The notes under the pieces: model-generated
Told to the model about the DNA's origin: nothing
Databases searched by the model: none
Seen by the model: only the letters and a program-made list of their open reading frames with translations
Shown: piece by piece, positions 34,735 through 44,294 of the stretch
Numbering within the stretch: position 1 is the first letter of the stretch
Layout of the letters: the number at the start of each line of letters is the position of its first letter
Origin: Mesorhizobium sp. 1M-11
GTDB taxonomy: Bacteria; Pseudomonadota; Alphaproteobacteria; Rhizobiales; Rhizobiaceae
NCBI RefSeq assembly: GCF_001303895.1
Contig: NZ_LJSD01000075.1
Span: 7,501 to 71,500 of the forward strand
Direction: 5' to 3'
Length of the DNA stretch: 64,000 bases
Translations under genes and position numbers: made by a program

Positions 34735-37461
34735 ATGGTCAGTCTCGGCGGTCTCGCCCGTAAGATTTTCGGCTCTTCCAACGACCGCCGTGTCAAGTCG
34801 ACCCGGCCTCGGGTCGAAGCGATCAACGCCATGGAAAACGAGATGCGCGCGCTCTCCGACGCAGAGCTTACCGCCCGCACCGGAAAATTCCGCGAGGATA
34901 TCGCCAATGGCGCTGAGCTGGACGACCTGCTGATCCCCGCCTTTGCCACCGCGCGCGAGGCGGCGCGAAGGGTGCTGGGCCTGCGGCCGTTCGACGTGCA
35001 GCTGATCGGCGGCATGGTCCTGCACAATGGCGGCATTGCCGAAATGCGCACAGGCGAGGGCAAGACGCTGGTCGCCACCCTGCCCGTCTATCTCAATGCC
35101 CTTGCCGGCAAAGGCGTGCATGTCGTTACCGTCAACGACTATCTCGCCACGCGCGACGCCGAATGGATGGGTCGTGTCTATAAATTCCTCGGCCTCAGCG
35201 TCGGCATCATCGTACACGGCCTGTCCGACGAAGAGCGTCGCGATGCCTACGCCTGCGATGTCACCTACGCGACCAACAACGAACTCGGCTTCGACTATCT
35301 GCGCGATAACATGAAATATGAGCGCGCGCAGATGGTTCAGCGCGGCCACAATTACGCGATCGTCGACGAAGTGGATTCGATCCTCGTCGATGAGGCGCGC
35401 ACCCCGCTCATCATCTCCGGTCCGCTCGAGGACCGCTCGGATATGTACAACACCGTCGATGCCTTCATCGTGAAGTTGCAGCCTGTCGATTACGAGGTCG
35501 ACGAGAAGCAGAAGACGGCGATCTTCACCGAAGAAGGCACCGAGAAGGTGGAGAACATGCTGCGCGGCGCCGACCTGTTGAAGGGCGAGTCGCTTTACGA
35601 CGTCGAAAACGTCGCCATGGTCCACCATGTCAACAACGCGCTGAAAGCTCACTGCCTCTTCCAGCGCGACAAGGACTACATCGTACGCAACGGCGAGATC
35701 GTCATCATCGATGAATTCACCGGCCGCATGATGCCCGGCCGCCGCTATTCGGAAGGCCTGCACCAGGCGCTTGAAGCCAAGGAGCATGTGCAGATCCAGC
35801 CGGAGAACCAGACGCTGGCGTCCGTCACCTTCCAGAACTATTTCCGCATGTACAAGAAGCTGGCCGGCATGACCGGTACCGCGCTGACCGAGGCGGAAGA
35901 GTTCGGCAACATCTACAATCTCGAAGTCACCGAGATCCCGACCAACCTGCCCGTCAGCCGCATCGATGAGGACGACGAGGTCTATCGGACGGTCGAGGAG
36001 AAATACAAGGCGATCGTCAGGGAGATCCGTGAGGCCAACGCCAAGGGACAGCCGACGCTGGTCGGCACGACGTCGATCGAAAAGTCCGAACAACTGGCCG
36101 AACGCCTGCGCCAGGACGGCTTCGAGGATTTCGAAGTCCTCAATGCCCGCCATCACGAGCGCGAAGCGGCGATCGTTGCCCAGGCCGGCAAGCCCGGCGC
36201 CATCACCATTGCCACCAATATGGCCGGCCGCGGCACCGATATTCAGCTCGGCGGCAACGCCGACATGCGCATTGCCGAGGAATTGAACGACATGCCTGCG
36301 GGGCCTGAGCGCGAGGCGCGGGAAAACGCCATCCGCGAGGATGTGAAGCAGCTCAAGGAAAAGGCACTCGCCGCCGGCGGCCTCTATGTGCTCGCCACCG
36401 AACGCCACGAGAGCCGGCGCATCGACAATCAGCTGCGCGGCCGCTCCGGCCGTCAGGGCGACCCAGGCCGCTCGAAGTTTTTCCTGTCGCTGCAGGATGA
36501 CCTGATGCGCATCTTTGGTTCCGAGCGCATGGACGGCATGCTGCAGAAGCTCGGCCTCAAGGAAGACGAAGCGATCATCCACCCGTGGATCAACAAGGCT
36601 CTGGAGAAGGCCCAGAAGAAGGTCGAGGCACGCAACTTCGACATTCGCAAGAACCTTCTAAAATATGACGATGTCTCCAACGACCAGCGCAAGGTCGTGT
36701 TCGAGCAACGCATCGCGCTGATGGACGGCGAAAGCCTTTCCGAGACGGTTGCAGAAATGCGCAACGACGTCATCGACGAGATCGTCGCCAAGGCCATTCC
36801 CGAAAATGCCTACGCCGAGCAATGGGATATTGCCGGCCTCAAGGCCGAGGCACAGCAGTACCTCAATCTCGATCTGCCGATCGAGGAATGGGCCAAGGAA
36901 GAAGGCATTGCCGAGGATGACATCCGCGAACGCATCGCCAAGGCGGCCGACGAAGCCGCCAACGAACGTGCGGGCCGCTTCGGCCCGGACGTGATGAACT
37001 ACGTCGAGCGGTCCGTCGTCCTGCAGACGCTGGACCATTTGTGGCGCGAGCACATCGTCAATCTTGACCATCTGCGCTCGGTGGTCGGTTTCCGCGGCTA
37101 CGCCCAGCGCGATCCGCTCAATGAATACAAGGGTGAGGCCTTCGAACTGTTCCAGGCCATGCTCGGCAATCTCCGCCAGGCCGTGACTGCGCAGCTGATG
37201 CGCGTGGAGCTGGTGCGCGAGGCGGCCGACGCACCATTACCGGAGGCGCCGGAGATGTTCGGCCAGCACATCGATGCCAGCACCGGCACGAACGATTTCG
37301 GTGAAGGCGCGGATGTCGCTGTTCTGGAGGATGCGCGCGTCGTTCCCGCCGAGCAACGCGACCCGCAAAACCCGGCAAGCTGGGGTAAGGTGGGCCGCAA
37401 CGAACCCTGCCCCTGTGGTTCGGGCAAGAAATTCAAGCACTGCCACGGCGCCTTCGGCTGA
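34735..37461 (+). CDS. secA: preprotein translocase ATPase SecA
   Basis: A 908-residue SecA motor that pushes unfolded proteins through SecYEG. Walker A MRTGEGKT ends at residue 111, the DEVD box lies near 210, and helicase motifs follow (TNMAGRGTDIQLGG; SGRQGDPGRSKFFLSLQDD). The C-terminal zinc tail CPCGSGKKFKHCHG that binds SecB is intact. GGAC and purines precede the ATG. A long open frame on the opposite strand (34666-36582) is a shadow of this gene. Confidence 0.98.
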   Translation: MVSLGGLARKIFGSSNDRRVKSTRPRVEAINAMENEMRALSDAELTARTGKFREDIANGAELDDLLIPAFATAREAARRVLGLRPFDVQLIGGMVLHNGGIAEMRTGEGKTLVATLPVYLNALAGKGVHVVTVNDYLATRDAEWMGRVYKFLGLSVGIIVHGLSDEERRDAYACDVTYATNNELGFDYLRDNMKYERAQMVQRGHNYAIVDEVDSILVDEARTPLIISGPLEDRSDMYNTVDAFIVKLQPVDYEVDEKQKTAIFTEEGTEKVENMLRGADLLKGESLYDVENVAMVHHVNNALKAHCLFQRDKDYIVRNGEIVIIDEFTGRMMPGRRYSEGLHQALEAKEHVQIQPENQTLASVTFQNYFRMYKKLAGMTGTALTEAEEFGNIYNLEVTEIPTNLPVSRIDEDDEVYRTVEEKYKAIVREIREANAKGQPTLVGTTSIEKSEQLAERLRQDGFEDFEVLNARHHEREAAIVAQAGKPGAITIATNMAGRGTDIQLGGNADMRIAEELNDMPAGPEREARENAIREDVKQLKEKALAAGGLYVLATERHESRRIDNQLRGRSGRQGDPGRSKFFLSLQDDLMRIFGSERMDGMLQKLGLKEDEAIIHPWINKALEKAQKKVEARNFDIRKNLLKYDDVSNDQRKVVFEQRIALMDGESLSETVAEMRNDVIDEIVAKAIPENAYAEQWDIAGLKAEAQQYLNLDLPIEEWAKEEGIAEDDIRERIAKAADEAANERAGRFGPDVMNYVERSVVLQTLDHLWREHIVNLDHLRSVVGFRGYAQRDPLNEYKGEAFELFQAMLGNLRQAVTAQLMRVELVREAADAPLPEAPEMFGQHIDASTGTNDFGEGADVAVLEDARVVPAEQRDPQNPASWGKVGRNEPCPCGSGKKFKHCHGAFG

Positions 37462-37481
37462 CGGCAGGCGCTACCGCGCCG

Positions 37482-37853
37482 CTATTTCTGCTTTGGCGAG
37501 GCCAGTTGCAAGGTGAAAACCGTGCCCGCCATGCCGTCCGCCAGCTTCGGCGCCAGGGCGAGCGGCACGCATTTCTGAACGGCGTCGGTCGCCGCCTGCA
37601 CGAACTGCTTGCGCTGGTCGGCATCGCCGTCCACGCGAATGCTGGTCGCCTTGGGCAGACCAATCAACGATCCGTCACGCTTGAAGCTGAATTGCAACGT
37701 GACTGAACCTTTCGCCGCACCGGAGGGTGGATTCCAGCAGTTCTGCAGCGCAGAGCCGACATCGTCCATCGTGTTCAAGGGTTCGGCCGCCAATTCTCCA
37801 GCCGACTGCCCGATGACCAAGGCCGCCAGCGCAATACCGCATGCGATCTTCAT
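37482..37853 (-). CDS. hypothetical periplasmic protein, TonB-C-like
   Basis: A 123-residue exported protein: signal peptide MKIACGIALAALVIGQSAGELA, then a small domain with two cysteines (LQNCWNPP; VQKCVPLAL) and the pattern VTLQFSFKRDGSLIGLPKAT, reminiscent of the TonB/TolA C-terminal fold. GGAGG lies before the ATG at 37853. Role unknown; convergent with secA. Confidence 0.75.
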   Translation of the reverse strand: MKIACGIALAALVIGQSAGELAAEPLNTMDDVGSALQNCWNPPSGAAKGSVTLQFSFKRDGSLIGLPKATSIRVDGDADQRKQFVQAATDAVQKCVPLALAPKLADGMAGTVFTLQLASPKQK

Positions 37854-38082
37854 GGTGTATTCCTCCACGTCGGCTCCCTCAACTTCCGACGATTTTCAAA
37901 TGAATATCCGCCGGCCTTTGTTCCCTTGGCCCAATCAGCTTTTCCGAGAGTAGGCAGGGGCTCCGCAAAGCGGGGACCGGCCGTCTCGACAGGGCTGTCA
38001 GCAGGCGGTCGTTATGACAACATCGAGGGCAGACATTATCCGAAACTTTGCTAAAAAGCGGCGGGGGCGGTGCGAGGTGGAT

Positions 38083-39375
38083 ATGCTTGCTGGGATTGCA
38101 AGGCCGATCGGACTGACGCTGCGCCTGCTCTGGCGTTTCTGGCCACAACTCATTGCATTGGTGCTGCTTGGACTGATCGCCAACGGCTTGTTCATGCGGC
38201 TCGCCACGCATGTGGCGATTGTGAATCATATGGCCGGCTTGGCATTGCTGACGCTGGTGGCCCTCACTCAACTCGTTGTCACAGTCGCCATGTTCCAGAC
38301 ATTGCGGCCAGCGCTGCCCGCGGTGCGTGCTGCTCAGGCGGTCGCGAGAGGCGAAACAGGCGAAGAGTCCAGCGCCGGTGGCAGTGCCCGCCTCGCCAAT
38401 ATGGTCACCGTCGCGCTGCTGCCATTCTTCGCTTACTACGCCGCCTGGGGTTTCCTCGGCGACACCGTGCGACAGTATTCGCGCGCTGCGCTCGACCTTG
38501 CGCCATTCGGTGAATCCGGAAACGTGCTGGATGTGCTGGATTCGCGCTGGCTGCTGTTTTCGGTCGCCATTTCCTGGGTGATCCGGCGCGTTGCCAAGGA
38601 CATGCAAAAACGAGGTGGTGCATCCTCGGCCTGGCAGATCATCGTGGTCATCTGCGAGACCAATTGGATCTTCATCGGTCTCTACGTCATCAGCCGCTGG
38701 AAGGATGTCGCCCTCTCCTGGGTCATGAGCCGCAACATCGGTTCTTTCTTTCAGGCCACGGCAGAGAGCATCGCCACGCCCGTCGGCAACGCCATGGCGG
38801 CAGCGCCAATGGTGCCTGTCGAAATGATGCCAGCCAGTGCCTCGAGCACACTGATCAGCCTGTTCTTCTACATGCTCGTGCCGGTGATCTGGCTGGTGAT
38901 GGCAGCGCTGATCTACGGTTATGACGTGCGCGACGATAAGGAATTGATGCGCGTTCACCAGCGGGTCGGGCGCCTCGGCGAGCGCTACAAGGCGATCCCG
39001 AAATTCCTGCGCGACTTCGTCGAACATTTCATCAGCGGTTACCGCTCGCGCTACCTGCCGATCGCCAATGGCGTGAGGCTTACTCTAAGTTCCGGCGTGT
39101 TGCTGATCGTCGTTCTGATCGTCGGCTATCGCCTGATCGACTGGGCAGCTGCCTGGGCCTGGTTGGGCGCAACGCGGCTGATCGGCCCGCATGAGCTCGA
39201 CAGCTGGCAGGTGCTCGCACATGGCGTGACTTTCCTGTTCGGCAGCCCGTTCCAGGACAGTTCCACCGGAATCCTGGTTGAACCGCTGCGTATCTGTCTG
39301 CTCGCCGCCGTTCTGGAAAGCGCATTTGCACTGCCAAAGCGTGCTTCCACGGCGGCTGTCGACGCGGCCGCCTAG
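38083..39375 (+). CDS. hypothetical polytopic membrane protein
   Basis: A 430-residue protein with about eight predicted transmembrane helices (for example LIALVLLGLIANGLFMRLA, LLTLVALTQLVVTVAMFQTL, WQIIVVICETNWIFIGLYVI, LFFYMLVPVIWLVMAALIYG) and long connecting loops. I recognise no family or catalytic motif. GAGGTGGAT before the ATG at 38083 supports that start over 38014. It is convergent with a three-gene operon of single-pass periplasmic proteins (13 bp between stops), with which it may work. Confidence 0.78.
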   Translation: MLAGIARPIGLTLRLLWRFWPQLIALVLLGLIANGLFMRLATHVAIVNHMAGLALLTLVALTQLVVTVAMFQTLRPALPAVRAAQAVARGETGEESSAGGSARLANMVTVALLPFFAYYAAWGFLGDTVRQYSRAALDLAPFGESGNVLDVLDSRWLLFSVAISWVIRRVAKDMQKRGGASSAWQIIVVICETNWIFIGLYVISRWKDVALSWVMSRNIGSFFQATAESIATPVGNAMAAAPMVPVEMMPASASSTLISLFFYMLVPVIWLVMAALIYGYDVRDDKELMRVHQRVGRLGERYKAIPKFLRDFVEHFISGYRSRYLPIANGVRLTLSSGVLLIVVLIVGYRLIDWAAAWAWLGATRLIGPHELDSWQVLAHGVTFLFGSPFQDSSTGILVEPLRICLLAAVLESAFALPKRASTAAVDAAA

Positions 39376-39388
39376 CAGACTGCCACTC

Positions 39389-39973
39389 TCAATCCCGCGG
39401 TCGCTCGAACAACAGGAAGGTCGGGCGCTCACTGGCTACGCCAATAGCCGGCCGGATGGTTGCGGTGGCATCCTTGGGCACCAGAAAGGTTTCGCGTATC
39501 TTCAGCACATCACCGCTCCTGGCGCTGGAAAAGATCGCCGAAATGCAGGTCTTGGCGTCGTCCGTCTGCCTGAACGACACCGCTGCCGTCGGCAACCAGC
39601 GACGACCGGCGGCGTCGACGAGCATGACCTTGCAACCCAACCACAAAGTCTGCAGGTCAGTCTCGCCGACGGTCACGGTCAGGTCGACCAGCACCGGGAC
39701 CACCTCAGGCGGAATATCGGCGCGCCCGAGAGCCGCGCGCAGATCGGTCAATTGCCAGTCACTGCCACCGAAACGTGCTTTGCTGCCCCAGGCGACCTCC
39801 TTCGCGAAAAAATCCCGGTTGCCCAGAAATTCCCTGACGCTGTCATACGACATCACCGCGAGCGCTGCAGGGATCAACACGATCAGCGCCAGCAGGCTGC
39901 GCAGCCACCAGCGCCTTTCGGCCGGGGTACGCTGGCCTCCTGTCTCATCAGTCCGCTGCGCCGCGATGCTCAA
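39389..39973 (-). CDS. hypothetical single-pass periplasmic protein (cluster gene 3)
   Basis: A 194-residue protein with a cytoplasmic N terminus, one helix (LRSLLALIVLIPAALAVMSY) and an exported domain of about 150 residues with two cysteines (LWLGCKVML; DAKTCISAI). The exported part has an alternating beta pattern that recalls immunoglobulin-like DUF4352-type accessory domains, but I cannot assign a family. Last gene of a three-gene minus-strand operon, 9 bp after the previous stop. Confidence 0.7.
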   Translation of the reverse strand: MSIAAQRTDETGGQRTPAERRWWLRSLLALIVLIPAALAVMSYDSVREFLGNRDFFAKEVAWGSKARFGGSDWQLTDLRAALGRADIPPEVVPVLVDLTVTVGETDLQTLWLGCKVMLVDAAGRRWLPTAAVSFRQTDDAKTCISAIFSSARSGDVLKIRETFLVPKDATATIRPAIGVASERPTFLLFERPRD

Positions 39974-39982
39974 GGTCAGCCC

Positions 39983-40561
39983 TCAGAAAGTGTCGCCGAG
40001 TTCATAGGTTTCGGTCACGCCTTCCGGCAAACCGTTCGGTTGCGTCGCGACCGAACCGAGCGCGATACGCGCTTCCGAGTCGAGTGGCCCGGCCAATTTG
40101 CCGGATACGAGCAGCGTAGCCCCTGAGACCTGCGAGGGCAGGATTTCGAACACCAGCCTTGTCCTACCCGGTACACCGGGATCGAGAGCAATCGGCAAGG
40201 CGCCTGCAGCAGACGAGGCGCGTTCGCTTGTCCGATAATTGAGACGATCCGGTCCCTGCCAGGTCGCGGCCGCGACCATGGCCGATCGGTCTGCTGCATC
40301 GAGCCTGGCCGTCACGATGGCCCAGACCCCGCCCGAGGTCAGCAGGTTCTGCTTGCCGAACTGGTCGAATTTCAGCGTACGGGCAAAGACGACCTTGTCG
40401 ACCGCGATATCGAATGTGCGTGTGAGGATCGTATCCTGGATCTTGCCGTAAACTGGAATGGGGGCCGTCAGATCTGCATAATGCGGCGTCGTTGTTTGCA
40501 TGCCGTAGCAAAGAAATGCTGCGACCAATAAAACCGCGATGTTGGCCACCCGGCGCATCAT
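39983..40561 (-). CDS. hypothetical single-pass periplasmic protein (cluster gene 2)
   Basis: A 192-residue protein with an N-terminal signal anchor (ANIAVLLVAAFLCYGMQ) and a beta-rich exported region (TFDIAVDKVVFARTLKF; GGVWAIVTARLDAADRS; TRLVFEILPSQVSGATLLVSG). No cysteines pair obviously and no motif is known to me. Its ATG overlaps the upstream stop by 4 bp (ATGA), showing tight coupling to gene 1 of the cluster. Confidence 0.7.
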   Translation of the reverse strand: MMRRVANIAVLLVAAFLCYGMQTTTPHYADLTAPIPVYGKIQDTILTRTFDIAVDKVVFARTLKFDQFGKQNLLTSGGVWAIVTARLDAADRSAMVAAATWQGPDRLNYRTSERASSAAGALPIALDPGVPGRTRLVFEILPSQVSGATLLVSGKLAGPLDSEARIALGSVATQPNGLPEGVTETYELGDTF

Positions 40562-41139
40562 GGCTTGGCATCCGGTGTGTCAGGCCCGGTGCCGACGGCC
40601 ATGGCCACGGTGCCGATGACATGTTCATTGTACCAGCCGGGCGCGCCGTAGAGATTGTCGCGCTGCTTGTAGATTTCGCCATTCACCGCAAGCACGAAAC
40701 GATCGGGTGGCGCCGCACCTGCCGGCAGACCCCAGACATAGGCCATGCGCTCCGGCAATCCAGGCTGCAGTGCCGGCGACATCGTCGAGTCGCGAACGAG
40801 TACGACAAAGGGTTTCTCGTCGGTGCCGCCTGTCGACTGGAAGGTCGTGAAATAGTTTTTGCTGGAGATCGCCGTGCGGTTTGTCATCTCAGCTTCGAAA
40901 ACCAGGGCTTTCTCGCCGGCTTTCAGCGGCAAGCCATAGACACCCTTGTCGACCGTATAGGCGCGCAACGGCCTGACCACCCAGGGACCGGTCTCCACCG
41001 GCTGGCCTGGCTCAAGCACGACGGCCGGCTTCTGGATCGCATCGAACGCACCAAGAGCGCCACCCACCGCGAGCGCCGCGATGGTGCCGATACCACCAAC
41101 GATCCATGCTTTGAGCTTTGAACGGACGCCGCCGAACAT
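40558..41139 (-). CDS. hypothetical single-pass periplasmic protein (cluster gene 1)
   Basis: A 193-residue protein with a signal anchor (AWIVGGIGTIAALAVGGALGA) and an exported beta-rich domain (WVVRPLRAYTVDKGVYGLPL; EKALVFEAEMTNRTAISSKNY; ERMAYVWGLPAGAAPPDRF). Its layout parallels genes 2 and 3, so the three may be distant paralogues. The ATG at 41139 follows GGAAAG; the frame extends a little further upstream without a better start. First gene of the operon. Confidence 0.7.
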   Translation of the reverse strand: MFGGVRSKLKAWIVGGIGTIAALAVGGALGAFDAIQKPAVVLEPGQPVETGPWVVRPLRAYTVDKGVYGLPLKAGEKALVFEAEMTNRTAISSKNYFTTFQSTGGTDEKPFVVLVRDSTMSPALQPGLPERMAYVWGLPAGAAPPDRFVLAVNGEIYKQRDNLYGAPGWYNEHVIGTVAMAVGTGPDTPDAKP

Positions 41140-41275
41140 GAAGCTTTCCGAATCTTGCGCCCGCCACCCGCGCGGCAAACTAGTGTGGAAACGCTGTGAT
41201 TGGAACCCTGGAGGCGACTCACCCGCATGCAGGCGCCATTCTCCTGACTATGCCTGCCAGCTCCGTGCTGACCCG

Positions 41276-41518
41276 CTAGTCCGCCCGCGAGTCCGATTGT
41301 GCGTCCGCCAATGCGATAAGGTTCTGCAATGCGGCGATCCCCAACCGGTTCAAATGCCTGCGGCCGAGCGCGATGTCGATGCGCATGGCGATCTCGTCGG
41401 CGTCCGCGCCTTTCAGATCGACCAGCCGCTCTATGCCGATCTCCTCCAGCCAGGCGATCATCCTGAGTCCGATCGAATGCGCCTTGAGCATCGCCTTGCG
41501 TTCGGTTTCGTCGATCAT
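41276..41518 (-). CDS. small helical protein, helix-hairpin-helix-like
   Basis: An 80-residue, fully helical protein. The central segment (LRMIAWLEEIGIERLVDLKGADADEIAMRI) has the look of a helix-hairpin-helix or Cdd1-like module, but glycines at the hairpin are poorly conserved. No other motif. It is divergent from the flippase gene with a 47-bp gap. The stop region to the upstream cluster (41140-41275) holds nothing I can identify. Confidence 0.6.
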   Translation of the reverse strand: MIDETERKAMLKAHSIGLRMIAWLEEIGIERLVDLKGADADEIAMRIDIALGRRHLNRLGIAALQNLIALADAQSDSRAD

Positions 41519-41565
41519 GCTGCCCCCGAACCGTTTTTTAAGCTGTCCCGCATAGATAGTTTGCC

Positions 41566-43011
41566 ATGTCGGGGCCTGTTAAGGTCCAAGGCGAGGACTG
41601 GGAGTACCGCGTGCGCTTTTCCGCAGCCACGACTGCCGAGCGGCTTCTGCCGCAGCGCCTGGCGCTGCGTGCGCGGCCTTTGCTCGGCAAGCTTGATGCG
41701 GTTCTCTTTTCCCCCGACGAACGCGGCGAAGCCGGACGCATCTCGCTGATTGCCTTCGTCATCCGCGTCATCAGTGCCGTCATCGCCTTTGTCAGCCAGG
41801 TGTTGATGGCTCGCTGGATGGGGTCCTTCGAATACGGCATCCTCGTGCTGGTCTGGACGACGATGGTCATCGTCGGCAACCTGTCCTGCCTCGGCTTCCA
41901 CACCTCGGTCATCCGCTTCATCCCCGAGTTCCGCGAGCACGGCAAGCTGGCCGAACTGCGCGGCATTCTGCTGGCCAGCCGGATCTTCGTTCTGGTTGCC
42001 TCGACCGTCATCGCACTGGTCGGCGTGGCGGGAGTCTGGTTGTTTTCCGGCTGGATCGAAAACTATTATGTGGTGCCGTTCATACTCGGCATCTTCTGCC
42101 TGCCGATGATTGCGATGTCCGATCTGCTTCAGGGCATCGCGCGGGCCAACTCCTGGGCACTTTCGGCCCTTACCCGCGTCTACATCGTCCGCCCGCTTGC
42201 TATCCTCGCCTGCATGGGGCTCGCACTGTTGATCGGCATGCCGGCGGACGCGAAGACTGCGCTGATTGCGTCGATCGTCGCCACTTATGCCACCACCATC
42301 ATCCAGTTGATCGAAGTCACCGCACGTACCGACGCCCGGGTTCCTTCCGGCCCGACAACCATCCATCTGCGCGACTGGATCGCCATATCCCTGCCGATCT
42401 TCCTGGTGGAGAGTTTCTTTTTCCTGCTCACCAATGCCGACGTGCTCATGGTCGGTCTCTACCTCGAGCCGGATGATGTCGCCGTCTACTTTGCCACGGT
42501 GAAGACGCTGGCACTGGTGCACTTCGTCTATTTCGCGGTGAAGGCCGGCGTCGCGCAACGCTATGCCCACTATACCCATGGCGAAAGGGACAAGCTTGCC
42601 GCGTTTGCCCGCGAGACGGTTTCATGGACCTTCTGGCCTTCCCTGCTGATGGCCTTAGTGGTTCTACTTCTCGGCAAACCGATGCTGATCCTGTTCGGGC
42701 CGGAATTCACCGCAGGCTACCCGCTGCTGTTCCTGCTCGTCTGCGGTGTGGTTGCTCGTGCCGCCGTCGGTCCCTGCGAGAGCCTGCTCACCATGAGCGG
42801 CCACCAGAACATCTGCGCCGCCGTTTTCGCCTTGACGCTGGCCATCAACATCGCGCTCAATGTGGCGCTGATCCCGACCTTTCATCTTTGGGGCGCCGCG
42901 CTGGCCACTGCGATAGCCATGGTATTCGAAGCCGCCGCCCTGTCGTTCACGGTGTGGCGCAAGCTCGGTATCGCCATGGTTATCTTCGTTCCCGCCAGAG
43001 GAGCCGCCTGA
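41566..43011 (+). CDS. lipopolysaccharide/oligosaccharide flippase (Wzx/MATE-like)
   Basis: A 481-residue membrane protein with about 12-14 helices after a 60-residue cytosolic N terminus. The helices show the polysaccharide flippase pattern (ISLIAFVIRVISAVIAFVSQ; LVWTTMVIVGNLSCLGFHTSVIRFIPEF; FPSLLMALVVLLLGKPMLILFGPEF; NIALNVALIPTFHLWGAALAT). It should flip lipid-linked glycans across the inner membrane. The stop overlaps the ATG of the acyltransferase gene by one base (TGATG), so the two are coupled. Confidence 0.88.
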   Translation: MSGPVKVQGEDWEYRVRFSAATTAERLLPQRLALRARPLLGKLDAVLFSPDERGEAGRISLIAFVIRVISAVIAFVSQVLMARWMGSFEYGILVLVWTTMVIVGNLSCLGFHTSVIRFIPEFREHGKLAELRGILLASRIFVLVASTVIALVGVAGVWLFSGWIENYYVVPFILGIFCLPMIAMSDLLQGIARANSWALSALTRVYIVRPLAILACMGLALLIGMPADAKTALIASIVATYATTIIQLIEVTARTDARVPSGPTTIHLRDWIAISLPIFLVESFFFLLTNADVLMVGLYLEPDDVAVYFATVKTLALVHFVYFAVKAGVAQRYAHYTHGERDKLAAFARETVSWTFWPSLLMALVVLLLGKPMLILFGPEFTAGYPLLFLLVCGVVARAAVGPCESLLTMSGHQNICAAVFALTLAINIALNVALIPTFHLWGAALATAIAMVFEAAALSFTVWRKLGIAMVIFVPARGAA

Positions 43012-44294
43012 TGGCCGCTGTCCCACTGATCGAAGAAACAAGCGGCGGTCCGGCGGGGACCTTGATGACGGGTCTGGCCGGCGTCACGCCCAATGCCGCC
43101 GAACTCGCCGAGATCGAGTTGCTGGCCTCCAACCGGCCGGAACGAACGCTTGCCGTCTATCCAGCCTCAGCCGGCTTCGATCTGGTCGAGGAACTCGACT
43201 ATCTGTGCAACCGCACTGTCGAACCCAATGTCTTCTTCAACCCCCGCTTCCTGGCGCCGGCGATGCCGCGCCTGGAAGACAAGGAAGTGCGGCTGGCTGT
43301 TATCCGCGACGGCAACGAACACCGTAGCCGACTGCGCCTTCTGGTGCCTTTCTCGGTGGAACGGCCAGGCATACCGCTAGCGGCTCCCATCATGCGCACC
43401 TGGGCAAGCCCGTTCGGGCCCGTCGGCACCCCCTTGACCGATCGGGACGACCCCATCGGCGTGATCGAGGATTTCTTCTCGATGCTGTCGCGCCCGCATC
43501 TGAAGCTGCCCAAGGTTTTTGCCTTGCCCGACATGCGCCTCGATGGCCCAATGGCCAGCCTGGTGCGGGCCCTTGCCGAAGCGCGCAACCTGCCGCTGGT
43601 GATCACGGGCGAAACGCAGCGCCCGTTCCTGCAAAGCAAACTCGATGGCGATGCCTACCTCAAGCAATCCTTGCGTTCACATCACTACCGCGAGTTCCGC
43701 CGCCTGAAACGCCGGCTCGGCGAGACCGGAAAACTAGAACATGAAGTGGCGCGTGGACCGGAAGAAATCCGCCAGGCCATCGAAAACTTCCTCACTCTGG
43801 AGGCATCCGGCTGGAAGGGACGCGAACGCACCGCGATGGCCATCGATCGCTTTCGCGCCGCCTTCGCACGCGAAGCGGTGCACCGTCTGGCCGAGCAGGA
43901 CATGTGCCGCATCCATTCTCTGATATTGGACGGTCGCACCATCGCCAGCCTGATCGTCTTTGTCGAAGCCGGTCACGCCTATACGTGGAAGACCGCGTAT
44001 GACGAGACGCTGGCTGCGTTTTCGCCAGGCACGCTGCTGATGATCGAGGTGACCAAGCAGCATCTCGACGATCCCAATATCGTCATGACCGATTCATGCG
44101 CTGTGCCCGACCATCCTGTGATGAGCCGTCTGTGGATGGAACGGAGGCCCGTCGGCACTTTCGTGATCGGCCTCACGCCCGATGCCGACAAGGCAACGAG
44201 ACAGGCCGCGTCACAACTGCATCTTTATCGTGAAACCCGCAACTTCGCCCGCCTGTTGCGCAACAGGGTGAGAAACCTGTTCAGCCGCAATTGA
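43011..44294 (+). CDS. GNAT-fold acyltransferase (BioF2/FemAB-like)
   Basis: A 427-residue protein of the BioF2-like/FemAB-related acetyltransferase group. The C-terminal part has the second GNAT module (LRSHHYREFRRLKRRLGETG; NFLTLEASGWKGRERTAMA; SLIVFVEAGHAYTWKTAYDE; FSPGTLLMIEVTKQHLD). Such proteins are often found with exopolysaccharide genes and are thought to acylate sugars or lipids. GAGGAG precedes the ATG by 8 bp. It forms a two-gene operon with the flippase, suggesting acylation of the flipped glycan. Confidence 0.85.
   Translation: MAAVPLIEETSGGPAGTLMTGLAGVTPNAAELAEIELLASNRPERTLAVYPASAGFDLVEELDYLCNRTVEPNVFFNPRFLAPAMPRLEDKEVRLAVIRDGNEHRSRLRLLVPFSVERPGIPLAAPIMRTWASPFGPVGTPLTDRDDPIGVIEDFFSMLSRPHLKLPKVFALPDMRLDGPMASLVRALAEARNLPLVITGETQRPFLQSKLDGDAYLKQSLRSHHYREFRRLKRRLGETGKLEHEVARGPEEIRQAIENFLTLEASGWKGRERTAMAIDRFRAAFAREAVHRLAEQDMCRIHSLILDGRTIASLIVFVEAGHAYTWKTAYDETLAAFSPGTLLMIEVTKQHLDDPNIVMTDSCAVPDHPVMSRLWMERRPVGTFVIGLTPDADKATRQAASQLHLYRETRNFARLLRNRVRNLFSRN

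Noticed and set aside
34666..36582. 638-codon open frame antisense to secA
   Set aside because: It is a high-GC shadow of secA, without a ribosome site or recognisable domain; secA is certain.
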